The position numbers and the translations under genes are program-made. The notes beneath the pieces were generated by a model. That model saw nothing but the letters and a program-made list of their open reading frames with translations, did no database searches and was not told where the DNA came from. From NCBI RefSeq assembly GCF_900172225.1, contig NZ_FWFO01000001.1, forward strand, positions 1,116,001 to 1,180,000: 64,000 bases of DNA, in the 5' to 3' direction. Each line of letters starts with the position of its first letter. The first letter of the stretch is position 1. Below are positions 16,943 through 27,561 of this stretch, piece by piece. The DNA comes from Falsiruegeria litorea R37. Its GTDB lineage: Bacteria > Pseudomonadota > Alphaproteobacteria > Rhodobacterales > Rhodobacteraceae.

Positions 16943-18688
16943 TCAGACAGCAGCCAATTCCGGCCAGAGTTTGGGGTCAAGACCATCAAGGAAAGGTTTC
17001 AGCAGATCTTCCTTGCCTGGCCACTTTCCAACTGATCGACTGTGCACGGGTTGGCGCAGTTGGTACGCTGTCAATGTTCTTACCGTGTTTGCGCTTGTTT
17101 CGGGATGCGCCATTGCATCCAACCAGGTCACATCACATAAATCTGCCAACCTTTTGCTGACAGATACGGGGTCAGAGACCACGTCTTCGTAGTGCACAAC
17201 ATGGATCTCGTCGGGATACAGGCGCTGCCACATTTGCATCATCTCTGCGTACAAATTGAAGCGATGCGCCATATCTGAAAAATCATAGGTATAGGCCAAC
17301 GCCCCATCCGCGAAACGAGCGCGCCACATCGACAAAGCGGTGTCGCGTGGGTCTCTTTTGACGTGTATGATACGGCAGTCGGGATACGCGGTCTTTAGAA
17401 AGCCGATCATGCGATGGTTCTCGGGCATCTTGTCGGTATAGAACCTGCTGCCTTTGGCCTCTTCTGACAACTCAGCTTGGTCACGTCTGACAAATTCGTC
17501 GGTCGCCGTTTTGTCGAAGACAAGATTGCCGTCAATAACTGGATACAATAAATCGCAACTGTCTCTTTCACCCAATGGGGATATGTCGGGATGGTTGCCC
17601 AAAATCGTTTCGATCAGCGTCGTGCCTGAACGAGGTAGGCCAAGGATGAAGATCGGGCAGGGGCCCTTGTGGTTCTCACTTTGCTCAGAGGGTTTTACAT
17701 CGGCATACCGACCCATGATCTTGTCATTGACTGTCTGTTCGGATTTGCGCGAGTAGGGGGTGAGCTTTGCCATTTCACGATTGGCTGCCGAGAGGTAAGA
17801 CTGTGCTGCTGCGTTGTCGCCCTTTTGCTCGGCAATAGCCGTGAGTGCAAACCCAAGAATGGCCCGATTTCGACCCTTTGCACTTTTGAAAAGGCTCGCC
17901 ACAGAAGGCTCCAGGCCTGCGTTCTCTTCGGTGGTCTGAAGTTTTGCCAGTTGATCAATCGTTTCCGGTTCACCGGGATTGAGAGTCAGTGCCCGGCGAT
18001 ACCCTTGGATGGCTTCGCTGCGAAACCCGGCTCCCAGCAATAGATTTGCCTGTTGCATGATGGCGCGCGGATAGTCTGGAGCAATGCTCACGGCCTGCTC
18101 TGCGGTCTGCAATGCAGCATCGTGTTCGCCACGCTCAGCGTTCAGCATACTCAGCCTGATCCAAAGTTCGGGGTCGTTGGGCACTTTCGCAATTGCGTGC
18201 ATGACATCTTCAGCAGCTTCTTTCAGGCGATTGCCTGCTTCAAATATGTCAGCGCGAAGCAAATAACCCTGCACATCATCGGGTTGCAGTTGCAAAAAGT
18301 GCGTTGCTGCCTCGGACGCCGCGTCAAGTTGGCGTTCGGAAAATTTGGCCAAGGCCGTGAGTTTTGCAATTGCAGGATCATCGGGTAAGGCTGCAGATGC
18401 GCGGCGCAACACGCTAACAACCTGTTTTGCTTGACCAAGTTTTATCAGGACGGTGGCATACGCCTTTGCCGCATCATGAAAGTCGGGGTCAAGTTTCAAC
18501 GCTTTTTGGAAATTTGGTATAGCCTCTCTTTGTTTTCCTGCTGCGCATTGAGCAAGAGCGGAGATATGAAAAAGGGCAGGATGCTGACCATATCGGCGTA
18601 TGGCCGCCTTTGCTTGAGCAAGCGCCTTTTTGGACTTTCCCTGACTCACCATGCTGAACAAGCGGTTCAGTTCATTCTGCAGGGACAT
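16943..18688 (-). CDS. TPR-repeat sulfotransferase
   Basis: The 581-residue protein joins an N-terminal array of tetratricopeptide repeats (about 1-300, e.g. HPALFHISALAQCAAGKQREA and PELWIRLSMLNAERGEHDAA) to a PAPS-dependent sulfotransferase domain. The 5'-phosphosulfate loop is FILGLPRSGTTLIETILG, followed by ISPLGERD and the 3'-phosphate loop VKRDPRDTALSMW. Such bacterial fusions sulfate glycans or peptides; the acceptor is unknown. ATG 18688 has AGGAG. Base use is slightly less GC-rich than in neighbours. It stands alone after carB on the same strand. Confidence 0.88.
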   Translation of the reverse strand: MSLQNELNRLFSMVSQGKSKKALAQAKAAIRRYGQHPALFHISALAQCAAGKQREAIPNFQKALKLDPDFHDAAKAYATVLIKLGQAKQVVSVLRRASAALPDDPAIAKLTALAKFSERQLDAASEAATHFLQLQPDDVQGYLLRADIFEAGNRLKEAAEDVMHAIAKVPNDPELWIRLSMLNAERGEHDAALQTAEQAVSIAPDYPRAIMQQANLLLGAGFRSEAIQGYRRALTLNPGEPETIDQLAKLQTTEENAGLEPSVASLFKSAKGRNRAILGFALTAIAEQKGDNAAAQSYLSAANREMAKLTPYSRKSEQTVNDKIMGRYADVKPSEQSENHKGPCPIFILGLPRSGTTLIETILGNHPDISPLGERDSCDLLYPVIDGNLVFDKTATDEFVRRDQAELSEEAKGSRFYTDKMPENHRMIGFLKTAYPDCRIIHVKRDPRDTALSMWRARFADGALAYTYDFSDMAHRFNLYAEMMQMWQRLYPDEIHVVHYEDVVSDPVSVSKRLADLCDVTWLDAMAHPETSANTVRTLTAYQLRQPVHSRSVGKWPGKEDLLKPFLDGLDPKLWPELAAV

Positions 18689-18768
18689 GGCGGCTCCTTT
18701 GGCTGACTGCTTTGAACCTGCCTGCGAGCAATGCGCTTGACAAGGTGCGTCTGGGCCATTGGGAGTTC

Positions 18769-18803
18769 GAAAAAAAAGCCCCGGCAATCTCTTGTCGGGG
18801 CTT
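18769..18803 (-). terminator. intrinsic terminator of carB
   Basis: On the minus strand AAGCCCCG and CGGGGCTT flank a 12-base loop and are followed by a run of eight T. It starts 15 bp after the carB stop and separates carB from the sulfotransferase gene. Confidence 0.88.
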
Positions 18804-18818
18804 GTGGTCAGACCGGGG

Positions 18819-21800
18819 TCAGCCTTGCAAGCTTTTAACCTCGACATCGCCCTCGGCCTGCGCCTTGATCGCCAGGGCGGCGGCGTTGGAGCCAGCAGCC
18901 GTGGTGAAATAGGGGATCTTGTCATAGAGGGCGACCGAGCGGATGCCCTTGCTGTCCTCGACCGCCTGCGCGCCTTCGGTGGTGTTCATCAGCAGGTGCA
19001 CCTGACCGTCTTTGAGCATGTCGACCACGTCCGGGCGACCCTCATAGACCTTGTTGACGGTGTCACAGGGCACGCCCTGTTCCGCCAGCCAGCTTTGGGT
19101 GCCGCGGGTTGCGACCAGCGTAAAGCCCTGCGCCACCAGCACCTGCGCCGCCTCAAGCATCAGCGCGCCCTTGTCGGCGTCCTTGATCGAGATGAACGCG
19201 CGACCTTCGGATGGTAGCACCATGCCAGCGCCCATCTGCGCCTTGAGGAAAGCGCGCGGGAAATCGCGGTCCCAACCCATGACCTCACCGGTTGAGCGCA
19301 TTTCCGGGCCCAGGATGGTGTCGACACCGGGGAAGCGGGCAAAAGGCATCACAGCCTCTTTGACCGAGAACCACGGCATGTTGGGGTCGGCCAGCGTCAT
19401 CTGGTCGGCAATCTTGGTGTCCTGACCTTCCTTGTACGGCGGGCGCTTGGGGAAGTTCGAAAGCTTCTCACCTGCCATCACACGCGCAGCAATGGATGCA
19501 ATCGCACTGTCGGTGGCTTTGGCCACAAACGGCACGGTGCGCGAGGCGCGGGGGTTGACCTCGATCAGGTAGATCTCATCGTCCTTGATCGCGAACTGCA
19601 CGTTCATCAGGCCCACAACGTTGAGCGCCTTGGCCAGTTTGAATGCTTGCTCTTCGATTTCTGCGATGATCTCTTTCGACAGAGAGTAGGGCGGCAGCGA
19701 GCAGGCGCTATCGCCCGAGTGCACGCCGGCCTCTTCGATGTGCTGCATGATGCCCGCGACATGCACGTCGGTGCCGTCACAGATCGCATCCACATCCAAT
19801 TCAACCGCGCCCGCCAGATAGCTGTCGAGCAGAACCGGGCTGTCACCTGACACAACAACCGCCTCGGCGATGTAACGTTCCAGCTGACCCATATCGCGCA
19901 CAATCTCCATCGCGCGGCCACCCAGCACGTAAGACGGGCGGATCACCAGCGGGAAACCGATGTCTTCGGCAATTTCCAGCGCCTGCGCGTCGGTCGAGGC
20001 GATGCCGTTCTTGGGCTGCTTCAGGCCCAGTTCGTTGACCAGCGCCTGGAACCGCTCGCGATCTTCGGCCAGGTCGATGGCGTCGGGCGAGGTGCCCAGG
20101 ATCGGGATGCCCTCGGCCTCCAAAGCGTTGGCGAGCTTCAGCGGAGTCTGACCACCGTACTGAACGACGACACCGTGAAGCGTGCCGTTCTGCTTCTCGG
20201 TGGTCAGAATCTCCATCACATGTTCGAACGTCAGCGGTTCAAAATACAGGCGGTCCGAGGTGTCATAGTCGGTCGACACCGTCTCGGGGTTGCAGTTGAC
20301 CATGATGGTCTCATACCCGGCCTCGGTCAGCGCGAAACAGGCGTGACAGCAGCAGTAATCGAACTCGATGCCTTGACCGATCCGGTTTGGACCGCCGCCC
20401 AGGATGACGACCTTTTTGCGGTCCGAGGGCCGCGCTTCGCACTCGACTTCACCCATCATGGGCGCTTCATAGGTCGAATACATGTAGGGCGTTTGCGCTT
20501 CGAACTCGGCCGCGCAGGTGTCGATGCGCTTGAACACGGCAGTGACGCCCAGGTTGTGGCGGGCGCGGCGCACGTTGTCCTCGTCCCGGCCGGTCAGCTC
20601 ACCCAGGCGGGCATCGGTGAAGCCCAGCATTTTCAGCGCGCGGATGCCCTCAGCCGTCACCGGCAGACCGTTCTTGCGCAGGTCACGCTCGGCATCGACG
20701 ATCTCGCGGATGCGGGCCAGGAACCAGGGGTCGAACATGGTGACGCCGTGGATTTCGTCGTCGCTCAACCCGTGACGCATCGCCTGGGCAATGGTGCGCA
20801 GGCGGTCGGGGGTTTGCTGGCTGATCGCCTTGATGACGGACGCCTTATCGTCGGCCTCGTCCCAGACACCGACGGTCAGGCCCGGAATTTCGATTTCGTT
20901 GAACCCGGTCAGGCCCGATTCCATCGAGGCCAGCGCCTTTTGCATCGATTCGTGGATGGTCCGGCCAATCGACATCGCCTCACCCACCGATTTCATCGCG
21001 GTGGTCAGGTAGGGTTCCGAGCCGGGGAACTTCTCAAAGGCGAATTTCGGGATCTTGGTGACGACATAGTCGATGGTCGGCTCAAACGACGCGGGCGTCA
21101 CTTTGGTGATGTCATTGTCCAGCTCATCCAGCGTGTAGCCGACGGCCAGTTTCGCCGCGATCTTGGCGATCGGGAAACCGGTCGCCTTGGACGCCAGAGC
21201 GGACGAGCGCGACACGCGCGGGTTCATCTCGATCACGACCATGCGGCCGTCGGCGGGGTTCACGGCCCACTGCACGTTTGACCCGCCGGTCTCGACGCCG
21301 ATCTCACGCAGAACGTTGATCGAGTGGGTGCGCATGATCTGGAACTCTTTGTCCGTCAGGGTCAGCGCAGGGGCCACGGTGATCGAGTCACCGGTGTGCA
21401 CGCCCATCGGATCCACGTTTTCGATCGAGCAGACGATGATGGCATTGTCGGCAGTGTCGCGCACCACCTCCATCTCGTATTCTTTCCATCCCAGCAGGCT
21501 TTCGTCGACCAGGATCTGGTTCACTGGCGAGGCATCCATGCCCGAGCGGCAGAAGTGGATGTAATCGTCGCGGTTATAAGCCACGCCGCCGCCTGTGCCG
21601 CCCAGGGTAAAGGCGGGGCGGATGATTGCGGGTAGGCCAATCTCATCGAGCGCCTCCAGCGCGATCCGCACACCTTCGTCCAGATCAGCGGTGCCGTTGT
21701 CTTTCTTGGGGGCGGTGACGATTGTGGCTTTGGGGTTTTCGATGCCTAAGCGGTCCATCGCTTCGCGGAACAGCTTGCGGTCTTCGGCCATTTCGATGGC

Positions 21801-22163
21801 GTCGCGCTTGGCGCCGATCATCTCGACATTGAACTTGTCGAGCACGCCCATCTCTTCGAGTGCCAGCGAGGTGTTCAGGCCGGTCTGACCACCCATCGTC
21901 GGCAGCAGCGCGTCGGGGCGCTCTTTCTCGATGATCTTTGCGACAACCTCGGGCGTGATCGGCTCGATGTATGTGGCGTCGGCCAGACCCGGATCGGTCA
22001 TGATGGTCGCCGGGTTCGAGTTCACCAGGATGACCCGATAGCCTTCTTCGCGCAGCGCCTTACAGGCCTGAGCACCCGAGTAGTCAAATTCACAGGCCTG
22101 ACCAATAACAATGGGTCCCGCCCCAATGATCATGATCGACTGGATGTCGGTTCTCTTCGGCAT
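18819..22163 (-). CDS. carB: carbamoyl-phosphate synthase large subunit
   Basis: CarB makes carbamoyl phosphate from ammonia, bicarbonate and two ATP, feeding arginine and pyrimidine synthesis. The 1114-residue protein shows the duplicated ATP-grasp halves: the first starts [21 protein letters not shown], the second [19 protein letters not shown]. Metal-binding motifs are [18 protein letters not shown] and [18 protein letters not shown]. The C-terminal MGS-like allosteric domain follows (about 960-1114). carA is not adjacent, a common arrangement in this group. argF, a user of its product, is 35 kb away. Confidence 0.97.
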   Translation of the reverse strand: MPKRTDIQSIMIIGAGPIVIGQACEFDYSGAQACKALREEGYRVILVNSNPATIMTDPGLADATYIEPITPEVVAKIIEKERPDALLPTMGGQTGLNTSLALEEMGVLDKFNVEMIGAKRDAIEMAEDRKLFREAMDRLGIENPKATIVTAPKKDNGTADLDEGVRIALEALDEIGLPAIIRPAFTLGGTGGGVAYNRDDYIHFCRSGMDASPVNQILVDESLLGWKEYEMEVVRDTADNAIIVCSIENVDPMGVHTGDSITVAPALTLTDKEFQIMRTHSINVLREIGVETGGSNVQWAVNPADGRMVVIEMNPRVSRSSALASKATGFPIAKIAAKLAVGYTLDELDNDITKVTPASFEPTIDYVVTKIPKFAFEKFPGSEPYLTTAMKSVGEAMSIGRTIHESMQKALASMESGLTGFNEIEIPGLTVGVWDEADDKASVIKAISQQTPDRLRTIAQAMRHGLSDDEIHGVTMFDPWFLARIREIVDAERDLRKNGLPVTAEGIRALKMLGFTDARLGELTGRDEDNVRRARHNLGVTAVFKRIDTCAAEFEAQTPYMYSTYEAPMMGEVECEARPSDRKKVVILGGGPNRIGQGIEFDYCCCHACFALTEAGYETIMVNCNPETVSTDYDTSDRLYFEPLTFEHVMEILTTEKQNGTLHGVVVQYGGQTPLKLANALEAEGIPILGTSPDAIDLAEDRERFQALVNELGLKQPKNGIASTDAQALEIAEDIGFPLVIRPSYVLGGRAMEIVRDMGQLERYIAEAVVVSGDSPVLLDSYLAGAVELDVDAICDGTDVHVAGIMQHIEEAGVHSGDSACSLPPYSLSKEIIAEIEEQAFKLAKALNVVGLMNVQFAIKDDEIYLIEVNPRASRTVPFVAKATDSAIASIAARVMAGEKLSNFPKRPPYKEGQDTKIADQMTLADPNMPWFSVKEAVMPFARFPGVDTILGPEMRSTGEVMGWDRDFPRAFLKAQMGAGMVLPSEGRAFISIKDADKGALMLEAAQVLVAQGFTLVATRGTQSWLAEQGVPCDTVNKVYEGRPDVVDMLKDGQVHLLMNTTEGAQAVEDSKGIRSVALYDKIPYFTTAAGSNAAALAIKAQAEGDVEVKSLQG

Positions 22164-22334
22164 GGCCTGGTTCCTTTGATTGTCCGCGAGTCAGGGCACC
22201 GCCCAAGCGCCCAAATTGTCCTGCGTTATAGGCACCGCGCGAAAAGGTGCAAGGGCCTTCGCAATATGACCGCTATTCGCCGCATTCCCCCCTTTTCGTC
22301 GGCTCTGAATTGAGTATACGGCAAGCCTGCCGAA

Positions 22335-23468
22335 ATGGGGTCGAAATTGCAGATACGCTTTGATCAGGGGCCAGCGGGGCCCGGCACAACCTTCGCTGAA
22401 CCTGTCTATGTGGTTCGGGCGGACGAGGCGTGCCATGTGCCTGAAGCTTTGCACGAAATCGACGCGGCACAAAAGAACGGCGCGTGGGTGGCGGGCTATG
22501 CCAGTTACGAGCTGGGATATGCACTGGAGCCGAAACTGGCAGAACGGATGCCCAAGGGTCGCAAGCTGCCGCTGATCTGTATGGGCGTTTATGGCGCGCC
22601 GGTTCAGCGACCTTTGGCCGCTGCTGGAGGAGGGTTCACGGCGTTCCAACCCCGTTGGGACGAGGCGCGATATGGTCGGGCCTTTGCCAAGGTGCATGAC
22701 GCCATAGGGGCAGGGGACATCTATCAGGCCAACCTGACCTTTCCCATCGACGCCGAGGTCGACGGGACATCCGAGCAGCTTTATGCGGCCTTGTCCGAGC
22801 GTCAGATGGTGGGGCATGGCGCGCTTGTTCGGCAAGAGGGGCTGCCCGACATCCTTAGCCGCTCGCCCGAACTGTTCTTTCGCACCGACGCCGCCGGTTC
22901 GATCGAAACGCGTCCTATGAAGGGCACGCAGCCACGCAGCGCCGACCCGGTCGAAGATGCGCGGCGCAAGGCGTTCCTGTCCCAGGACGAAAAGAACCGG
23001 GCCGAGAACCTGATGATCGTGGATCTGCTGCGCAACGACATCAGCCGCGTGGCACGGCCCGGCTCGGTTGGTGTGCCCGAGCTGTTCAAGGTCGAAACCT
23101 ATGCCACCGTGCATCAGATGGTCTCGCTGGTGCGGGCCAAACTGAACCCGGACGCCGGGCTTGCCGACATTTTGCGCGCGCTCTTTCCTTGCGGGTCCAT
23201 CACCGGCGCGCCCAAGATCCGCGCGATGGAGATCCTGTCGGATCTCGAACCCTGGCCGCGCGACATCTATTGCGGCACCATCGGCTGGGCTGCGCCCGAT
23301 AGCCGGTCCGAATTCAACGTGGCTATCCGCACGTTGATGGTTGAGGGGGCAAAGGCCACACTCAATGTGGGTGGCGGCGTCGTCTGGGACAGCACCGCCC
23401 CGTCGGAATATGAGGAGGCCCTATGGAAAGCCCGCTTTGCAAGCCAGTTGAGCCTGACTTCCGCCTGA
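22335..23468 (+). CDS. pabB: aminodeoxychorismate synthase component I
   Basis: PabB converts chorismate and ammonia to 4-amino-4-deoxychorismate for folate. The 377-residue protein is the chorismate-binding type: DIYQANLTF near 130, SRSPELFF, the loop ETRPMKGTQPRS, EKNRAENLMIVDLLRND and the signature GSITGAPKIRAMEI. It is shorter than enterobacterial PabB, as usual for the alphaproteobacterial form. It overlaps the aminotransferase gene downstream by 46 nt in a different frame, so the two products of p-aminobenzoate synthesis are made together. The glutaminase PabA is not here. Confidence 0.92.
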   Translation: MGSKLQIRFDQGPAGPGTTFAEPVYVVRADEACHVPEALHEIDAAQKNGAWVAGYASYELGYALEPKLAERMPKGRKLPLICMGVYGAPVQRPLAAAGGGFTAFQPRWDEARYGRAFAKVHDAIGAGDIYQANLTFPIDAEVDGTSEQLYAALSERQMVGHGALVRQEGLPDILSRSPELFFRTDAAGSIETRPMKGTQPRSADPVEDARRKAFLSQDEKNRAENLMIVDLLRNDISRVARPGSVGVPELFKVETYATVHQMVSLVRAKLNPDAGLADILRALFPCGSITGAPKIRAMEILSDLEPWPRDIYCGTIGWAAPDSRSEFNVAIRTLMVEGAKATLNVGGGVVWDSTAPSEYEEALWKARFASQLSLTSA

Positions 23469-24085
23469 TCGAAACCTTTCGGATCGATCCCGAAACTGGC
23501 GCACACGACCTGTCGCGACATCTGCGCCGCATGGAGCGTTCAGCCCAGGCATTCGAAATCGACTTTGATCGGCGCGCGACCGAAGCGGAGATACGCAGGA
23601 TAAAGGCGCCAGAGGTCTTGCGAGCCCGTCTGACGTTGGACGTTGCGGGAAGCTCTGAAATCACTATGGCCCCCCTCGAGCCTAGGTCTGGACCGTGGAT
23701 CGTTCAAATCGCAGACCACCGCCTCAACTCCGATGACGTTTGGCTGCAACATAAAACCACCCGCCGTATGCTCTATGATCAAACTCGCGCCAATCTGCCA
23801 ACAGGCGTGGATGAACTTTTATTCCTGAACGAACGCGACGAGTTGTGCGAAGGCACGATCACCAACCTCTTCGTCAAACTGCAGGCGGGGCCAAAGGTGA
23901 CACCCCCGTTAAGCAGCGGATGCTTGCCCGGCATTTTGCGTCAAAGGCTTTTGGAAAAGAACCGGGTGATCGAGCAGGTTGTGACACTCAAGGACCTGCG
24001 ACACGCCCAATGGATTACCGTCGGGAATTCCCTGCGCGGGGAAATTGGGGTCACCTATCAGGGACCGCGCTGGCCCTTGATCTAA
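23423..24085 (+). CDS. pabC: class IV aminotransferase, probable aminodeoxychorismate lyase
   Basis: The 220-residue protein belongs to the PLP fold-type IV family. The PLP lysine is seen in QHKTTRRMLYD and the phosphate-binding block in ERDELCEGTITNLF, with SSGCLPGILRQRLL after it. Its position fused by a 46-nt overlap to pabB makes 4-amino-4-deoxychorismate lyase (p-aminobenzoate plus pyruvate) the likely reaction. It is shorter than E. coli PabC (269 aa), as in the PabB-linked alphaproteobacterial form. D-amino-acid or branched-chain transaminase activity cannot be excluded by motif. Confidence 0.83.
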   Translation: MESPLCKPVEPDFRLIETFRIDPETGAHDLSRHLRRMERSAQAFEIDFDRRATEAEIRRIKAPEVLRARLTLDVAGSSEITMAPLEPRSGPWIVQIADHRLNSDDVWLQHKTTRRMLYDQTRANLPTGVDELLFLNERDELCEGTITNLFVKLQAGPKVTPPLSSGCLPGILRQRLLEKNRVIEQVVTLKDLRHAQWITVGNSLRGEIGVTYQGPRWPLI

Positions 24086-24092
24086 TCCCCCG

Positions 24093-24158
24093 TTCTTCCT
24101 CTTGCTCCAAATATCCCAGGGGTGAATTGGCCGCAGGCCAAGAGGGGGCAGCGCCCCC
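24093..24158 (+). repeat. CCAAATA-type intergenic palindromic repeat, copy 1
   Basis: This copy reads CTTGCTCCAAATA, then a GGGG stretch, a hairpin TTGGCC-GCA-GGCCAA (24127-24141) and a second hairpin GGGGGC-AGC-GCCCCC (24144-24158). The same order recurs at 56927 and, inverted, at 41224. A TTTTTT-C-AAAAAA mini-hairpin follows. It separates pabC from aspS and could act as a terminator. Confidence 0.6.
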
Positions 24159-24280
24159 AAGCCGGGTTTTTTCAAAAAATCCGCCACCGCGCCCCCGCCA
24201 AGGTCACTCTCCCTTGACTTCTGTGTGCTGGCGCGGTGTATCGGCGCGACGCTATTTTACGCCCCCAAGGGATATCCGAC

Positions 24281-26065
24281 ATGCATGCCTATCGCTCGCA
24301 CAGCTGTGCCGACCTGAACAAATCCAACGTTGGTGAGACCGTCCGTCTGTCGGGCTGGGTGCACCGCGTGCGCGATCACGGCGGGCTGCTCTTCATCGAC
24401 CTTCGCGACCACTACGGCATGACACAGGTCATGGCCGACCCCGACAGCCCCGTCTTTGCGCAGATCGAGAAGGTCCGCTCTGAATGGTGCATCCGCATCG
24501 ACGGCGAGGTGAAGGCCCGCGACGAGAGCCTGATCAACCCCAAGATCTCGACCGGCGAGATCGAGGTCTTTATTCGCGACATTGAAGTTCTGGGTGCCGC
24601 CGACGAGCTGCCGTTGATGGTGTTCGGCGATCAGGAGTACCCCGAAGAAACCCGCCTGCGCTATCGCTACCTCGACCTGCGTCGCGAGAAGATGCAAAAC
24701 AGCATGACCTTGCGCTCGGACGTGGTCGCATCGATGCGCCGCCGGATGTGGGATCAGAACTTCCGCGAATTCCAGACGCCGATCATCACCGCATCTTCGC
24801 CTGAGGGCGCGCGCGACTTCCTGGTGCCGTCGCGCCTGCATCCGGGTAAGTTCTATGCCCTGCCGCAGGCCCCGCAGCAGTTCAAACAGCTGATCATGGT
24901 CTCGGGCTTTGACAAGTATTTCCAGATCGCGCCCTGCTTCCGCGACGAAGATCCGCGGGCCGACCGTTCGCCGACCGACTTCTACCAGCTTGACCTGGAG
25001 ATGTCGTTTGTCACGCAGCAGGACGTGTTCGACACCATCTCACCGGTGCTGGCGGGCGTGTTCGAAGAGTTCGGCGGCGGCAAAAAAGTCGACGCGCCGC
25101 AGGACTGGCCGCAGATCCCTTATGCCGAAGCGGCAATGAAATACGGCTCGGACAAGCCCGACCTGCGCAACCCGATTGAAATGCAGGACTGCTCGGAACA
25201 TTTCCGTGGTTCCGGCTTTGCCATCTTTGCCAAGCTGCTGGAGCAGGACGGCACGCAAATCCGTGCGATCCCGGCGCCCACGGGCGGCAGCCGCAAATTC
25301 TGTGACCGCATGAACAAATTTGCCCAGGGCGAAGGCCTGCCGGGCATGGGATATATCTTCTGGCGCGATCAGGGCGAAGGTATGGAGGCTGCGGGTCCGC
25401 TGGCCAAGAACATTGGCCCCGAGCGCACTGAGGCGATCCGCCAACAGCTGGGTCTGGATGTGGGCGACGCGGCCTTCTTTCTGGGTGGCAAGCCCAAAGC
25501 GTTCGAAAAGGTTGCTGGCAAAGCGCGTGACGTCATCGGTGAGGAACTGGGCCTGACCGACAAGGACCGGTTTGCCTTTGCCTGGATCGTCGATTTCCCG
25601 ATCTACGAGCAGGACGAGGAAAGCGGTGCCATCGATTTCGAACACAACCCCTTCTCGATGCCCCAAGGCGGGATGGACGCGCTGAACGGCGACCCGCTTG
25701 CCGTTAAGGGCTATCAGTACGACCTGGCCTGCAACGGGTACGAGCTGGTGTCCGGCGCGATCCGGAACCACAAGCCCGAGATCATGCTCAAAGCGTTCGA
25801 GCTGGCCGGATACGGCGCGGATGAAGTCAAGAGCCGCTTTGGTGCGCTGTTCAACGCGTTCCACTATGGCGCCCCGCCGCACGGTGGCTGTGCTGCTGGT
25901 ATCGACCGCATCGTCATGCTTCTGGCGGATGAGGCCAACATCCGCGAAGTGATGATGTTCCCGATGAACCAGCGCGCCGAAGACCTGATGATGGACGCGC
26001 CGTCCGATCCGACATCGGATCAGCTGATGGAACTGGGCTTACGGGTCATTCCTCAGGATCAATAA
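24281..26065 (+). CDS. aspS: aspartate--tRNA ligase
   Basis: AspS charges tRNA(Asp). The 594-residue class II synthetase has the N-terminal OB anticodon-binding domain ([21 protein letters not shown]), the bacterial insertion (GAD) domain at about 290-420, motif 2 [20 protein letters not shown] and motif 3 [12 protein letters not shown] 24281 gives the standard N-terminus; an in-frame ATG 45 bases upstream lacks a ribosome site. Whether it also charges tRNA(Asn) depends on the presence of GatCAB or AsnRS elsewhere and cannot be seen here. Confidence 0.96.
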   Translation: MHAYRSHSCADLNKSNVGETVRLSGWVHRVRDHGGLLFIDLRDHYGMTQVMADPDSPVFAQIEKVRSEWCIRIDGEVKARDESLINPKISTGEIEVFIRDIEVLGAADELPLMVFGDQEYPEETRLRYRYLDLRREKMQNSMTLRSDVVASMRRRMWDQNFREFQTPIITASSPEGARDFLVPSRLHPGKFYALPQAPQQFKQLIMVSGFDKYFQIAPCFRDEDPRADRSPTDFYQLDLEMSFVTQQDVFDTISPVLAGVFEEFGGGKKVDAPQDWPQIPYAEAAMKYGSDKPDLRNPIEMQDCSEHFRGSGFAIFAKLLEQDGTQIRAIPAPTGGSRKFCDRMNKFAQGEGLPGMGYIFWRDQGEGMEAAGPLAKNIGPERTEAIRQQLGLDVGDAAFFLGGKPKAFEKVAGKARDVIGEELGLTDKDRFAFAWIVDFPIYEQDEESGAIDFEHNPFSMPQGGMDALNGDPLAVKGYQYDLACNGYELVSGAIRNHKPEIMLKAFELAGYGADEVKSRFGALFNAFHYGAPPHGGCAAGIDRIVMLLADEANIREVMMFPMNQRAEDLMMDAPSDPTSDQLMELGLRVIPQDQ

Positions 26066-26087
26066 GTCTGATCATGTGAAATCAAGG

Positions 26088-26114
26088 CGACCTGTCCGAT
26101 GGGCAGGTCGTTTT
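26088..26114 (+). terminator. intrinsic terminator of aspS
   Basis: CGACCTG and CAGGTCG pair around a 9-base loop that can extend the stem with CC/GG, followed by TTTT. It begins 22 bp after the aspS stop. Confidence 0.8.
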
Positions 26115-26165
26115 ACTTCGCCTGCCTCGAACTGTCTGCTACCCTGTCCTGCAAAGGACGGAAAC

Positions 26166-27548
26166 ATGGGCTTTTCACCGGAATTGGCCGAATTACGATT
26201 TGGGTGCGGTTTGTCACCCGGCCTTGCGCCGCCCGACAGCACCGAGCAGATGTTGGGCGCTTTGTCCGGCCCGGACGTTGCTGCGCTTAGGTATCCGATC
26301 GAAGATTTCCCAGAATTCCGGGCGCGCCTGGTTCAACAACAGCGCCTGACCCGTGCGATACGCAAGGCCAAGACCCCGGCCCGCAAGGCGGCTTTGCGCG
26401 ACGAAAACCGCAAACGCAACAAGGCAACGCGGCGCCAAAGCATTGCCTGGTTTGGCCAAGCGCTGTTGCGCTGGACCCATACACCGCAAGGCTTTCGCGA
26501 ACGTCTGGTGCGGTTCTGGGCCGATCACTTTACCGCCCAGGGTAAACGGGGCGTCATGATCCATGGCGGGCTTCCCTATCAAGAGGAGGTCATCCGTCCC
26601 AATATCTTAGGCCGGTTCGAAGATCTGCTGTTTGCCGCTGCGACCCATCCCCTGATGGTGCATTACCTTGATCAACGCCATTCGGTGGGACCCAACAGCC
26701 AGATCGGCCAGAAAAAGCGCGGCCTGGGACTGAATGAAAACCTGGCGCGTGAGGTGATCGAGCTTCACACGTTGGGGGTCGATGGGCCTTATGATCAGGC
26801 GGACGTGCGCCAATTGGCCGAGCTGTTTACCGGGATCAGCTATGTGCCGGAGAAAGGGTTCGTCTATCGTGCCAAGGCGGCAGAGCCGGGGGCAGAGACT
26901 GTTCTGGGCAAAACCTATGGCGGGGACGACGCGCGGTTTCGTGACATTCGGGCGGTGTTGCGGGACCTTGCGCGGCACCCGGCGACCGCTGACCACATCG
27001 CGCGAAAGCTTGCGGTGCATTTCTTGTCCGACGCACCTCCGCAGGAGCTGGTTGCACATGTGGCCGCGCGGTACCGCGAAACGGGCGGGGCGTTGGTCGA
27101 GGTCTATCATGCGCTGCTCAGCCATCCTCTGGCGTGGGCCCCAAAGTTGGGGAACGTCAAACCGGCGTTTGATTTTGTCGCCTCAGCCTGCCGCGCCTTG
27201 GCAGTGCCGGCGACTAAGGTGACCGAGGCCAAGCCAGGTTTGGTGAAACGTGTATTCCTTGGGCCTCTTCGGCTAATGGGTCAGCCTTGGTTGCGACCGG
27301 CGGGACCAGATGGCTGGTCCGAAGTCGATGCGGATTGGTTGTCGCCACAAGGGCAGGCGGCGCGCATCGGGTGGGCCATGTCCGGGCCTTCAATTCTGAC
27401 ACCGGACCTTGTCGATCCGCGTGTTTTCCTGAGGCATGCATTGGGCAGCTACGCCTCGCCGCTTTTGCAGCACGAGGTTCATGGCGCCGAAAGCCGGGCC
27501 GATGGCATCGGACTGGTGCTCATGTCTCCAAGTTTTCAACGCAGATAA
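26166..27548 (+). CDS. DUF1800 family protein
   Basis: This 460-residue protein matches DUF1800. The family usually occurs next to a DUF1501 gene, as here. Recognisable marks are the long basic helical N-terminus, RLVRFWADHFT near residue 115, GLNENLAREVIELHTLGVDGPYDQADVR-like residues (about 190-220) and the HPATADHIARKLAVHFL segment. ATG 26166 follows AAAGGACGG; no signal peptide is visible. Function is unknown; export together with the Tat-bearing partner is a possibility. Confidence 0.85.
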   Translation: MGFSPELAELRFGCGLSPGLAPPDSTEQMLGALSGPDVAALRYPIEDFPEFRARLVQQQRLTRAIRKAKTPARKAALRDENRKRNKATRRQSIAWFGQALLRWTHTPQGFRERLVRFWADHFTAQGKRGVMIHGGLPYQEEVIRPNILGRFEDLLFAAATHPLMVHYLDQRHSVGPNSQIGQKKRGLGLNENLAREVIELHTLGVDGPYDQADVRQLAELFTGISYVPEKGFVYRAKAAEPGAETVLGKTYGGDDARFRDIRAVLRDLARHPATADHIARKLAVHFLSDAPPQELVAHVAARYRETGGALVEVYHALLSHPLAWAPKLGNVKPAFDFVASACRALAVPATKVTEAKPGLVKRVFLGPLRLMGQPWLRPAGPDGWSEVDADWLSPQGQAARIGWAMSGPSILTPDLVDPRVFLRHALGSYASPLLQHEVHGAESRADGIGLVLMSPSFQRR

Positions 27549-27561
27549 AAAGGGGCGATTA

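Noticed and set aside
20175-21281. 368-codon frame antisense to carB
   Set aside because: It is a shadow of a GC-rich gene; its residues are low-complexity, Arg/His/Gly-rich, with no family resemblance.
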